Shown here one piece after another: positions 34,990-42,816 of a DNA stretch of 64,000 bases. Positions within the stretch are counted from its first letter, which is position 1; every line of letters starts with the position of its first letter. Both the position numbers and the translations under genes were made by a program. Under the pieces are notes generated by a model. The model was not told the DNA's origin. It was given only the letters and a program-made list of their open reading frames with translations, and searched no databases. Source of the DNA: Gordonia terrae (GTDB taxonomy: Bacteria; Actinomycetota; Actinomycetes; Mycobacteriales; Mycobacteriaceae); NCBI RefSeq assembly GCF_001698225.1, contig NZ_CP016594.1, positions 186,001 through 250,000 on the forward strand, given 5' to 3'.

Positions 34990-36812
34990 AGTATGTGGAG
35001 TTCCTGGGTGCCCATTCGCCTTATGACCGTCTCGATTCCGGAGATCTCCGATCGCTGGCCGAGACCGTGGAGGTCGAGTTCTTCGCCGCCGGCACGATGA
35101 TCGTGCCCGTAGGGGCCGAGCCGCTGGATCAGATGAGCGTGATCCGTACCGGCTCGGTGCAGGTCCTCGATCGCGGGCGCGAAGTCGACTTGTTGACCAC
35201 AGGTGACACTTTCGGCCACGTCTCGGTGTTGTCCGGGCTCGCGCCCTCGATGGCAGTCCGTGCGGTCGAAGACACCGTTTGCTACCGGATCCCGGATCCG
35301 AGGAGCGTGCTGCGACATCCGGAGGTGTTGCAGTACAGCCATTATGGGTCGGTCACCGCGCGAGATCGCTTGATCTCGGTGGGAGGCGCGGTCAACCGGC
35401 TCGAGCGGCCGCTGGGCGAGGTCACCAAAGGTGTCCTGTGGTGCGAGTCGGATGACTCCATCAGGACTGTGGCGCAGGAGATCACGCGGGCCGGCCAGTC
35501 GTGCGCGATCTTCGTCCGAGGTGACGAGATCGGAATCGTCACCGACGACGACTTCCGGAAGCGGGTGGCCACCGGCGAGGTGCCGGTGGATCAGCCGGTC
35601 CACACCATCGCCAGCATTCCGGCGCTGTCGGTCTCCAGCGACTACACCGTGAGCGCGGCATACCTGCGTATGGTCGAGTTCGGGATACACCATCTCGTCG
35701 TTACCGACGGGCGAGGCCGCCCGACCGGGATCGCCCGCGTCGTCGACATCGCCGCCACCGATGTGAGCCATCCCCTGGTGATCCGGAGTGCCGCGGCGAA
35801 CGCCCGAACTCTCGACGAACTCGCCGACGCGGCAAAACTGTTGAGTCCGACCCTCGTCGAACTCTGGGATGCCGGCGTCCCGCCCATGCATCTGGCCGCC
35901 GTCCTCTCGACGATGAACGAGGCCGTGTTTCGGCGGATGGTCGAACTCCGGACCGCCGATGACGAACTGTGGCAGTCGATCACGCCATCGTGGATGCTGC
36001 TGGGATCGCTCGGTCGTCGAGAGCCGCTGCCGAATTCGGACCTCGACACCGCGGTGGCCTGGGAGGTTGCCGACGACTGCCGGGAGGTCGACCACGCGGC
36101 CCTCAAGGCAGCGTCTCGTGCGATCGTCGACGACGCGCAGTCATGCGGCTTGCAACCCTGCCGGCAGGGCCTGAATGTGTCGAACGACCTGTTCAACCGG
36201 TCTGCGGCAGGCTGGGCCGAGGCGGTCCGTCGGTGGCGGGCCGAGCCCGAGGACGACGACTCGGTCATGATGGTCTCGACCATGCTCGACGCGCGACCCC
36301 TGACCTACGCCCGGCTCACCCGGCCGCTGAAGTCGGCGCTGTCTGCTTCGGCAGGACGCGATGCCTACGGCCGAACCCTCACGATGAATGCGCTACGCCA
36401 GCGCCCGCCTGCCGGTTTCGTGCGCGAGTTCGTCATCGAGCACATCGGACGCCGGCGCAGCCTCAACCTGAAGAAGGCGGCACTCCGTCCGGCCGCCTCG
36501 GTGGCGCGCGCAGTGGCATTCCGGGCCGGGGACGCCTCCGGGTCCACACTGAGACGCATCTCGACGGCACGCGATGCGGGCCTGCTGAATCCGACCGAGG
36601 CCGACGACCTGGGGAGCGCATACCAGCACTGCTTCGGACTCGTTGTCGAGCACCAGATCGCCGCGTTGCGGGAGCACCGCGAGATCTCTTCGTGCCTGGA
36701 CCCGGCCACCATTGCAGGCCCAGAACGACGCCAACTCCGTGATGCGTTCCGCGCCATCAGATCAGTCCAGGATCGGATCGCGTCCGATCGTTACGACAAG
36801 GGGACATTCTGA
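34983..36812 (+). CDS. Cyclic-nucleotide/CBS/DUF294 nucleotidyltransferase
   Basis: A 609-residue protein in four parts: an N-terminal cNMP-binding-like beta roll (about 10-110), a CBS pair (about 150-260), a DUF294 nucleotidyltransferase domain with LLGSLGRREPLPNSDLDTAV (about 339-358), which is the GS...DxD signature of the family, and a helical substrate-binding C-terminus. The family resembles the uridylyltransferase part of GlnD, but substrates are unknown. I prefer GTG 34983 with GGGGAGG before it; a GTG at 34968 is possible. It overlaps the exonuclease gene by one base, a conserved pairing. Confidence 0.88.
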   Translation: MREYVEFLGAHSPYDRLDSGDLRSLAETVEVEFFAAGTMIVPVGAEPLDQMSVIRTGSVQVLDRGREVDLLTTGDTFGHVSVLSGLAPSMAVRAVEDTVCYRIPDPRSVLRHPEVLQYSHYGSVTARDRLISVGGAVNRLERPLGEVTKGVLWCESDDSIRTVAQEITRAGQSCAIFVRGDEIGIVTDDDFRKRVATGEVPVDQPVHTIASIPALSVSSDYTVSAAYLRMVEFGIHHLVVTDGRGRPTGIARVVDIAATDVSHPLVIRSAAANARTLDELADAAKLLSPTLVELWDAGVPPMHLAAVLSTMNEAVFRRMVELRTADDELWQSITPSWMLLGSLGRREPLPNSDLDTAVAWEVADDCREVDHAALKAASRAIVDDAQSCGLQPCRQGLNVSNDLFNRSAAGWAEAVRRWRAEPEDDDSVMMVSTMLDARPLTYARLTRPLKSALSASAGRDAYGRTLTMNALRQRPPAGFVREFVIEHIGRRRSLNLKKAALRPAASVARAVAFRAGDASGSTLRRISTARDAGLLNPTEADDLGSAYQHCFGLVVEHQIAALREHREISSCLDPATIAGPERRQLRDAFRAIRSVQDRIASDRYDKGTF

Positions 36813-37447
36813 TGCTTATCCGCCGCCGCCGCCGGCCCGACGCCCAGTCGGCCGAACCGCCGACACCATCGTCGTGGCGATCGTCGAAGTACTTGGTCAT
36901 CGATCTGGAGACCAGCGGACTCGATCCGTGCACCGACCAGATCAATTCTGTCGGTATGGTTCCCATCGATCATGGGCGGATCATCTGTTCGGACGCGCAG
37001 TATTCGTTGGTTCGCAGTCCGCGGCCGATCTCCGAGGAATCACTCAAGCTCCACGGAATCCGCAACGAAGACACCGCGTCCGCGCCGACGCTGGCCGAGT
37101 GCGTGGACCGGATGGACGAGCTGATGCGGGGACGGGTTCTCGTCGCACATGGCGCTCACATCGAGAGAGCGTTCTTGCGCAGGGCGTTTCGGCAGACCCA
37201 CCGCGAGTTCGCACAATCGTTCATCGACACCGCGATCCTGGCGCGGGATCACCTCGACATCGACATGGAACCGCATCAGAGCGTATCGCTGGAATTCGTC
37301 GCCGAACAGATGAATCTACCGGTTCACACCCCCCACCATGCCCTGGGCGACGCCATGACCACAGCGGTTCTGTTCATCGCGCTGGCCACCAAACTCGAGG
37401 ACTCGCTCGCGGGGGGCGCGAGCAGCTTGCTCTCACTGTGCTCATGA
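36812..37447 (+). CDS. 3'-5' exonuclease, DnaQ/epsilon-like (DEDDh)
   Basis: A 211-residue RNase T/DnaQ-type exonuclease. ExoI is LVIDLETSGLDP (about 29-40, Asp and Glu ligands), ExoII lies in VLVAHGAHIERAFLRRAF and ExoIII is HHALGDAMTTAVLF, giving the DEDDh set. The basic N-terminus (RRRRRP) is unusual. It is coupled to the DUF294 gene; in proteobacteria the same pair follows acetate permease genes, so a role in a signalling module rather than in DNA replication is likely. Confidence 0.92.
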   Translation: MLIRRRRRPDAQSAEPPTPSSWRSSKYLVIDLETSGLDPCTDQINSVGMVPIDHGRIICSDAQYSLVRSPRPISEESLKLHGIRNEDTASAPTLAECVDRMDELMRGRVLVAHGAHIERAFLRRAFRQTHREFAQSFIDTAILARDHLDIDMEPHQSVSLEFVAEQMNLPVHTPHHALGDAMTTAVLFIALATKLEDSLAGGASSLLSLCS

Positions 37448-37477
37448 CCATCGAATGGCCGGCGACGGCCGACCCGA

Positions 37478-37948
37478 TCAGGCCCCCGTTCGCGCGATGA
37501 CCGCCGCGACCTCACTTCGATTGCGAGCGACCAGCTTTCGCATGACATTGCGCAAGTGGAACTTGACCGTGGTCTCGGAGATCCAGAGTTCCTGTCCGAT
37601 CGCCCGATTGGGCATACCTGCTCCGACGGCTCGGGCGATCTCCAACTCTCTGACGGTGAGGAGATCGTCTATGCGTGCACCGTCCAACTTTGATCCGGCC
37701 TGGTCCAGGGTGACGATGATGTCGGCGATCAGCAGGCGGGACTGGGTGAGCGCATGGTGTGGTCGAGGCGACCGCGCCCCTTCTTCCAGATGGAGATAGA
37801 CCTCCTGCAGGCGTTCGACGAGATCCGAACGGCTAGGTCGCTGTATGTCCGGAGTGGTGGCCGAGGAGCCGACGATGCCCCACCCCGTCGGATGAGGGAG
37901 GTGGGGCGAGCCGCCGCCGAAGCACGTCGGCTCATCAGACGTGGTCAT
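37478..37948 (-). CDS. LuxR-family transcriptional regulator
   Basis: A 156-residue protein with no receiver domain: a proline-rich N-terminus, a helical middle (LVERLQEVYLHLEEGARSPRP), and a C-terminal LuxR helix-turn-helix (about 95-150, LLTVRELEIARAVGAGMPNR, then LWISETTVKFHLRNVMRKL). It begins three bases after the stop of the mycofactocin-coupled SDR gene, so the two form one unit, and it may regulate that enzyme. Confidence 0.87.
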   Translation of the reverse strand: MTTSDEPTCFGGGSPHLPHPTGWGIVGSSATTPDIQRPSRSDLVERLQEVYLHLEEGARSPRPHHALTQSRLLIADIIVTLDQAGSKLDGARIDDLLTVRELEIARAVGAGMPNRAIGQELWISETTVKFHLRNVMRKLVARNRSEVAAVIARTGA

Positions 37949-37951
37949 CGT

Positions 37952-38785
37952 TCACGACTTGACGATGAAGCCTGCGTCGATGGTCAGCGTGGAGGCGGTG
38001 ATGTACCGGCCCGATTCGCCGACCAGGTAGAGGATCGCGCGGCTGACATCGATCGGCTCCATCCACGGCACCGGCAGGATGTGTGTGCCCGTGAACGCCG
38101 GCTCGACTGATTCGCGAGTGGGGGAGGGGTTGTCGGGCTGGAAGAGTCCCCAGACGTACGGGTTCTGGATCATGTTGGTGTCGACGCAGGTGGGGTTCAC
38201 CGAATTGACGCGGATGTTGTACTGACCCAATTCGCGAGACAGGCTCGTCATCAACCCGGTGACGCCATGCTTCGACGCCGCGTAGACCGACATGTTCTCG
38301 GCGCCCTTGAGGGCCTCGGTGGATCCGATGAAGACCACCGATCCGCCCTCGCCCTGCTCGATCAGCGTCGGCACCGCGGCCTTCACCGTGTGCCAGACGC
38401 CGGTGAGGTTGATGTCGATGGTCTCCCGCCACGCTTCTTCGGACAGCTCCCACGTCTTGCCGCCCGCGCACAAGCCGGCGTTGGGAATGATGATGTCCAC
38501 TCGCCCGAACTCATCGAGACCGCGCTGGAACGCGGCCTCGACCTGCGCGTAGTCCCGGACGTCACCATGCGACAACACCGAACGTGCGCCGACCTCGGTC
38601 AGCAACCGGCGGGTCTCCTTCAGGTCGGCGTCGGTGGCACCGGGGTAGGCGGTGGAGGTGAGGTCGTCGCACAGGTCGAAGCCGATGACGGAGGCGCCCT
38701 CTTTGGCGAGTGTTAGTGCGTGCGAGCGTCCTTGACCTCGCGCGACTCCGGAGATGAATACGACCTGACCGTCCAGCTGTCCCAT
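37952..38785 (-). CDS. Mycofactocin-coupled SDR oxidoreductase
   Basis: A 277-residue SDR of the mycofactocin-coupled, carveol-dehydrogenase-like group: VVFISGVARGQGRSHALTLA (about 8-27), the insert after VIGFDLCDDL, NAGLCAGGK, and the Ser and Tyr-x-x-x-Lys set in GSTEALKGAENMSVYAASKHG. It should oxidise an alcohol with tightly held NAD and mycofactocin as electron acceptor. I choose ATG 38785, with AGAAGGG upstream, because the family starts there; an ATG thirty bases earlier is possible. It is divergent from the FAD oxidoreductase and shares a palindrome with it. Confidence 0.9.
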   Translation of the reverse strand: MGQLDGQVVFISGVARGQGRSHALTLAKEGASVIGFDLCDDLTSTAYPGATDADLKETRRLLTEVGARSVLSHGDVRDYAQVEAAFQRGLDEFGRVDIIIPNAGLCAGGKTWELSEEAWRETIDINLTGVWHTVKAAVPTLIEQGEGGSVVFIGSTEALKGAENMSVYAASKHGVTGLMTSLSRELGQYNIRVNSVNPTCVDTNMIQNPYVWGLFQPDNPSPTRESVEPAFTGTHILPVPWMEPIDVSRAILYLVGESGRYITASTLTIDAGFIVKS

Positions 38786-38911
38786 TGCGGCAGCCCTTCT
38801 GTTGAAAGCAGGCATTCGGCGTTTGCACAGCGAACGCCGCGCCGTCGTTCCGGATGCCCCGCTCTGTGTGTACCTGTTTGACGATCATTTGTCTGCCATT
38901 GACAGCATAAA

Positions 38912-38929
38912 CGATCGGAATGCCGATCG
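38912..38929. promoter_or_regulatory. Palindromic operator CGATCGG-AATG-CCGATCG
   Basis: A perfect seven-base inverted repeat with a four-base spacer in the divergent control region of the SDR and the FAD oxidoreductase. It lies directly before TATGCT, a -10-like hexamer on the minus strand. It shares the TCGG-N4-CCGA core and position with the operator at 23687-23702. Confidence 0.6.
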
Positions 38930-38977
38930 CACTAGCTTTGACATGGGCGTCGGCGCGCGAGAACTACGATGTGCGGC

Positions 38978-39082
38978 ATGATGAGCTCGTCGTCGGCAAC
39001 TCTCGTCGACCTGGCCCGGGGAGAGAAGCCCGACCCTCTCGGCAACCGGGACCTGAACCTGCGGGAGTCGGTGGGCTCATGA
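38978..39082 (+). CDS. Possible 34-residue leaderless small protein
   Basis: A small frame, starting ATGATG and reading MMSSSSATLVDLARGE at its N-terminus, ends exactly in the ATGA overlap with the FAD oxidoreductase start. TACGAT lies seven bases before it, the pattern of a leaderless promoter; TTGACA at 38938 is 21 bases further up, a longer gap than usual. No family is recognised. It may only couple translation of the next gene. Confidence 0.3.
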   Translation: MMSSSSATLVDLARGEKPDPLGNRDLNLRESVGS

Positions 39083-40500
39083 CTTCGGCCATCGTGGTGG
39101 GGGCGGGCCCCAACGGGCTCGCCGCCGCCATCACCCTCGCGCAGCGGGGCATCGAGGTGACGGTGCTCGAGGCGGCCGAGACGATCGGTGGTGGTGCCCG
39201 CTCGTCCGAGCGAATCCTGCCCGGCCTGCTGCACGACGACGGCGCGGCCGTCCACCCGATCGGGCTGGCATCGCCGTTCTTCCAGAGCCTCGGACTCGCC
39301 GACCATGGGCTCGAATGGGGCTGGCCGGAGATCGACCTCGCACATCCGCTGCCCGACGGCCGGGCCGGCGCCATGATGAACTCGCTGGACGAGACCAGTC
39401 GGTTTCTCGGGGTCGACGGCCCACGATGGCGGAGCCTGTTCGGTCCGTTGGCGGAGAACTTCGACGACCTGGCGCAGGAAGTGCTGGGCCCGCTCCTGCA
39501 CGTGCCGCGTCATCTCGGCCCGCTTGCCCGGTTCGGGCCCGCCGCTCTCCTGCCCGCAACCGTCCTGGGACGGGTGTGGCACACGGACGAGGCGGCGGCC
39601 TTGTTCGCCGGGAACGCCGCCCATGGGTGGTACCCGCTCACCCGGCCGACCACTTCTGCGTTCGCGCTGATGTTCGCCGCCATCTCGCATCGGTACGGCT
39701 GGCCGATCATCAAGGGCGGGACGGCCCGAATGCCGGAGGCCCTCGCCGCGGAGCTGACAACGCTGGGCGGCCGCATCGAAACCGGCCATCGGGTCAGCTC
39801 CCTCTCCGACCTCCCACCGGCGGATGTGGTCCTGCTCGACCTGGAGCCCGGCGCGGTCGCCGACCTTGCGGGGGACGCACTCCCGAGTCGAGTCCGTAAG
39901 GCATATCGACGGTTTCGGCGTGCGCCCGCCGCGGTCAAACTCGACCTCGCCGTCGACGGCGGACTCCCGTGGCGGGACGAGTTCTCCGGCCGGGCGGGCA
40001 CCGTGCACGTGTGCGGCACCGCCGCCGAGGTCGTCGCGTCCGAAGCCGAGATCCATCGTGGCCGGATGCCGGAGCGGCCCTTCGTCCTCGTCGCCCAGCA
40101 ATATCTGGCCGATCCGGCGCGGTCGGTCGGTGACGTCCATCCGGTGTACGTCTATGCACATGTGCCGCATGGCTACAGCGGCGACGCCACGAACGCCGTG
40201 CTCGCGCAGCTGGAACGCTTCGCGCCGGGGACGCGCGATCGGATCGTCGGGTCCGTCGTGCGCACGCCCGCAGATCTCGCCGCGAGCAATCCCAACCTCG
40301 TCGGCGGCGACATCATCGGCGGGGCAAACGATCCCCTCCAGGTGGTGATGCGCCCCCGGATCGCTGCCGACCCGTACGCAACCGGGATCCCGGGTGTCTA
40401 CATCTGTTCGGCGTCCACGCCGCCCGGCGCCGGTGTGCACGGGATGTGTGGCCACCACGCCGCACTTTCGGCACTACGCCATATCGAGAAGTCGAGCTGA
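39079..40500 (+). CDS. Phytoene-desaturase-like FAD oxidoreductase
   Basis: A 473-residue flavoprotein of the phytoene desaturase/amine oxidase superfamily. The FAD fold is AIVVGAGPNGLAAAITLAQRG (residues 4-24) followed by VLEAAETIGGGARS; the C-terminal FAD-binding segment is GVYICSASTPPGAGVHGMCG. Members act on carotenoids, retinoids or other isoprenoids, but many actinobacterial ones have no assigned substrate. GGGAG lies before ATG 39079. Confidence 0.88.
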   Translation: MTSAIVVGAGPNGLAAAITLAQRGIEVTVLEAAETIGGGARSSERILPGLLHDDGAAVHPIGLASPFFQSLGLADHGLEWGWPEIDLAHPLPDGRAGAMMNSLDETSRFLGVDGPRWRSLFGPLAENFDDLAQEVLGPLLHVPRHLGPLARFGPAALLPATVLGRVWHTDEAAALFAGNAAHGWYPLTRPTTSAFALMFAAISHRYGWPIIKGGTARMPEALAAELTTLGGRIETGHRVSSLSDLPPADVVLLDLEPGAVADLAGDALPSRVRKAYRRFRRAPAAVKLDLAVDGGLPWRDEFSGRAGTVHVCGTAAEVVASEAEIHRGRMPERPFVLVAQQYLADPARSVGDVHPVYVYAHVPHGYSGDATNAVLAQLERFAPGTRDRIVGSVVRTPADLAASNPNLVGGDIIGGANDPLQVVMRPRIAADPYATGIPGVYICSASTPPGAGVHGMCGHHAALSALRHIEKSS

Positions 40501-40570
40501 CGAACCCGTCACGAGTCCGTGTGGTGGCACCGTGGTGGCGATTGTCCGCGAGAACGGCCCGCGCTCCCGC

Positions 40571-40582
40571 TAGGGTCGGGGG
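40571..40582 (+). promoter_or_regulatory. -10 element of a leaderless promoter
   Basis: TAGGGT (40571-40576) is followed by six bases and the ATG of the DUF2254 gene. The G-run in the gap could also serve as a weak ribosome-binding site. Confidence 0.45.
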
Positions 40583-42766
40583 ATGACCGGGTGGTTCGAT
40601 GAGCGGATCGTCGAGACCGGTCGTCTGCCGTTGTTCTTCCTCCTCCTCGCCTTCGTCCTGACCTTCCTGTTCATCCGGTTCAGCGTGCGGATGATCCGCG
40701 CGGAGGTCAGTTGGTGGCCCGGGAACGTGACGCCGGGCGGGGTCCATGTCCACCACGCCTTCTTCGGGATGATGGCGATGTTGGTGGCGGGCTTCGGTTT
40801 CGTCGCGGTCGATCCACTGCGGACACCGGTGATCGACTGTGTGCTGGCGGCGCTGTTCGGGATCGGCTCGGCGCTCGTCCTCGACGAGTTCGCGCTCATC
40901 CTCCACCTCCGCGACGTCTACTGGGCGGAAGAGGGCCGAACGTCGATCGACGCGGTGTTCGTCGCGATCGCGATCGGTCTGCTCTTCCTGCTGGGGTTGC
41001 AGCCGTTCGGGGCGTTCGAGGTCGTCGGGGACATCCGAAACGAGAACGGGCTCGTGGCACGTCTGATCGCTGCGGGTGTCGTCGTGCTGAACGTGCTCCT
41101 GGCGATCGTCACGCTGATCAAGGGCAAGGTGTGGACCGGTCTGGTCGGCATGTTCGTCCCGGTCCTGCTGTGGTTCGGGGCAGCCCGACTGGCTCGGCCG
41201 CGATCGCCGTGGGCCCGGTGGCGGTACAAGAACCGTCCCCGCAAACTGGCCCGGGCGATCGGGCGTGAGCAACGCTACCGAGAACCGCTGATGCGGTGGA
41301 AGATCGTCGTGCAGGAAGCGGTGGCAGGTCGATTCGGGGTGCCAGAGACCCCCGCGCCGATTCCCGCCACGACACCGGCACCGACTGCGGTCGGTGTGGT
41401 GACCGAAAAAGTTCCGAGTGCGCTGGCGACCGCGATCCGGTGGCGGCGCACGCGCCGGGCGCTGCGCACGGTCCCGATCTGGCGATTGCCGGTCGTGCTG
41501 GTGACCCTCGCGATCGTCGCCGCATGGACCACCGTCGGATTCGACGAGCTCCTCGAACTGGAAGTGGACCCGGGCACGCTGGCGACGCTGCTGAGCGTGA
41601 TCGCCGGCTCGATGGCGACACTGACCGGTCTCGTGTTCACCGCCGTCACCCTCGCGATGCAGTTCGGCGCGTCGTCGATCTCGGTGCGGGTGATCCCGAT
41701 GCTGCAGCAGGAACCCGTCATGCGGTGGTCCACGGGCTTCTTCCTCGCGACCTTCGTCTACAGCGTGATCATCGCGATCGACCTGTCGGTGGGCGGCCCG
41801 GACGAGCCGACTCCCGGTCTGTCCACGGCGATCGCGTTCATGCTCACCACGGTCAGCGCCTATCTCTTCATCGCGCTGGTCGGGAAGGTCGGGACCATCC
41901 TGAACACCGCCCGACTGCTGCAGTGGATCGCCGACGACGGCCGGTCGGCCATCGTCCGGCAGCTACCGCCGCCGGCGGCCCACCACGAGCTCACGGCGGC
42001 AACCGGATTCGACGAACAGGTCGTCGCCGGGACCGCCGCCGTCCCGGGGGATGGCAGCCCCGATCCCGGTGCCGCGGCGGAGGCGGCGCACACGCAGATC
42101 AGGCTGGGGGAGGTGAGCGCGCGAGGGCGGGTGTTGCTGGCCGTCAACGGCGATCGACTTCGACGGCACGCGGCGTCGTGGGACGTACGGATCAACCTGC
42201 TGATCGCCGTCGGCGACCATGTGCCGCACGATCTCCCGGTGGTCGAGGTCATCGGCGACCCGGCACGGGTGGAGAAGCGCCGGGTGCTGGCCTGCCTGCT
42301 GTTCGGCGACACCCACCAGCCATCGGTGAGTCCCGCTGCGGCGCTGCAGGCGATCTCGGACATCGCACTCAAGGCGATGTCCGCGGGAAGCAACGATCCG
42401 AGCGTCGTGGTGCAGGCGCTCGATCACACCGAGGATCTCCTGCTGCTGCTGGCACCGCGGCTGTGCGACGACCGGACGGCGCCGGACACCTCCGTCCGCG
42501 GTATCCGCCGCAGCTGGGCGGACTATGTCGCGATCGGGACCGACGAGATCCGCCGGCACAGCACCGGACAGGTGCAGGTGCAACGCCGCCTCCGTGCGTT
42601 GTTCGAATCCCTCCTCGGCGGTTGCGGGCCGGCGCAGCGCGCCCCGGTGTCGGAGCGACTGGCCGTGCTCGACGCGCAGGTCGCGCGCGACTGGTCCGAC
42701 GACCTCGATCGGCGGCTGGCCGCAGCCGCGGACCGCCAGGGCTACGGTTCCGAATTCGGGCGGTGA
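40583..42766 (+). CDS. DUF2254 membrane protein with extra N-terminal membrane domain
   Basis: A 727-residue two-part membrane protein. Residues 1 to about 215 form a separate domain with five or six membrane segments, including HVHHAFFGMMAMLVAGFGF with a histidine cluster. A linker rich in Ala, Pro and Thr leads to the DUF2254 part (about 290-720): four membrane segments with VIAGSMATLTGLVFTAVTLAMQFGASS and VSAYLFIALVGKVGTI, then a soluble tail with several regular helical blocks. Function is unknown. It precedes the large LuxR regulator by 50 bases. Confidence 0.85.
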   Translation: MTGWFDERIVETGRLPLFFLLLAFVLTFLFIRFSVRMIRAEVSWWPGNVTPGGVHVHHAFFGMMAMLVAGFGFVAVDPLRTPVIDCVLAALFGIGSALVLDEFALILHLRDVYWAEEGRTSIDAVFVAIAIGLLFLLGLQPFGAFEVVGDIRNENGLVARLIAAGVVVLNVLLAIVTLIKGKVWTGLVGMFVPVLLWFGAARLARPRSPWARWRYKNRPRKLARAIGREQRYREPLMRWKIVVQEAVAGRFGVPETPAPIPATTPAPTAVGVVTEKVPSALATAIRWRRTRRALRTVPIWRLPVVLVTLAIVAAWTTVGFDELLELEVDPGTLATLLSVIAGSMATLTGLVFTAVTLAMQFGASSISVRVIPMLQQEPVMRWSTGFFLATFVYSVIIAIDLSVGGPDEPTPGLSTAIAFMLTTVSAYLFIALVGKVGTILNTARLLQWIADDGRSAIVRQLPPPAAHHELTAATGFDEQVVAGTAAVPGDGSPDPGAAAEAAHTQIRLGEVSARGRVLLAVNGDRLRRHAASWDVRINLLIAVGDHVPHDLPVVEVIGDPARVEKRRVLACLLFGDTHQPSVSPAAALQAISDIALKAMSAGSNDPSVVVQALDHTEDLLLLLAPRLCDDRTAPDTSVRGIRRSWADYVAIGTDEIRRHSTGQVQVQRRLRALFESLLGGCGPAQRAPVSERLAVLDAQVARDWSDDLDRRLAAAADRQGYGSEFGR

Positions 42767-42804
42767 CGGTGAGCCGATAGATCACGCGAATCGGACACAG
42801 CCGA

Positions 42805-42816
42805 TACCCTGGGTCC
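42805..42816 (+). promoter_or_regulatory. -10 element of a leaderless promoter
   Basis: TACCCT (42805-42810), then six bases, then GTG 42817. No Shine-Dalgarno sequence is present, so a leaderless transcript is likely. Confidence 0.5.
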
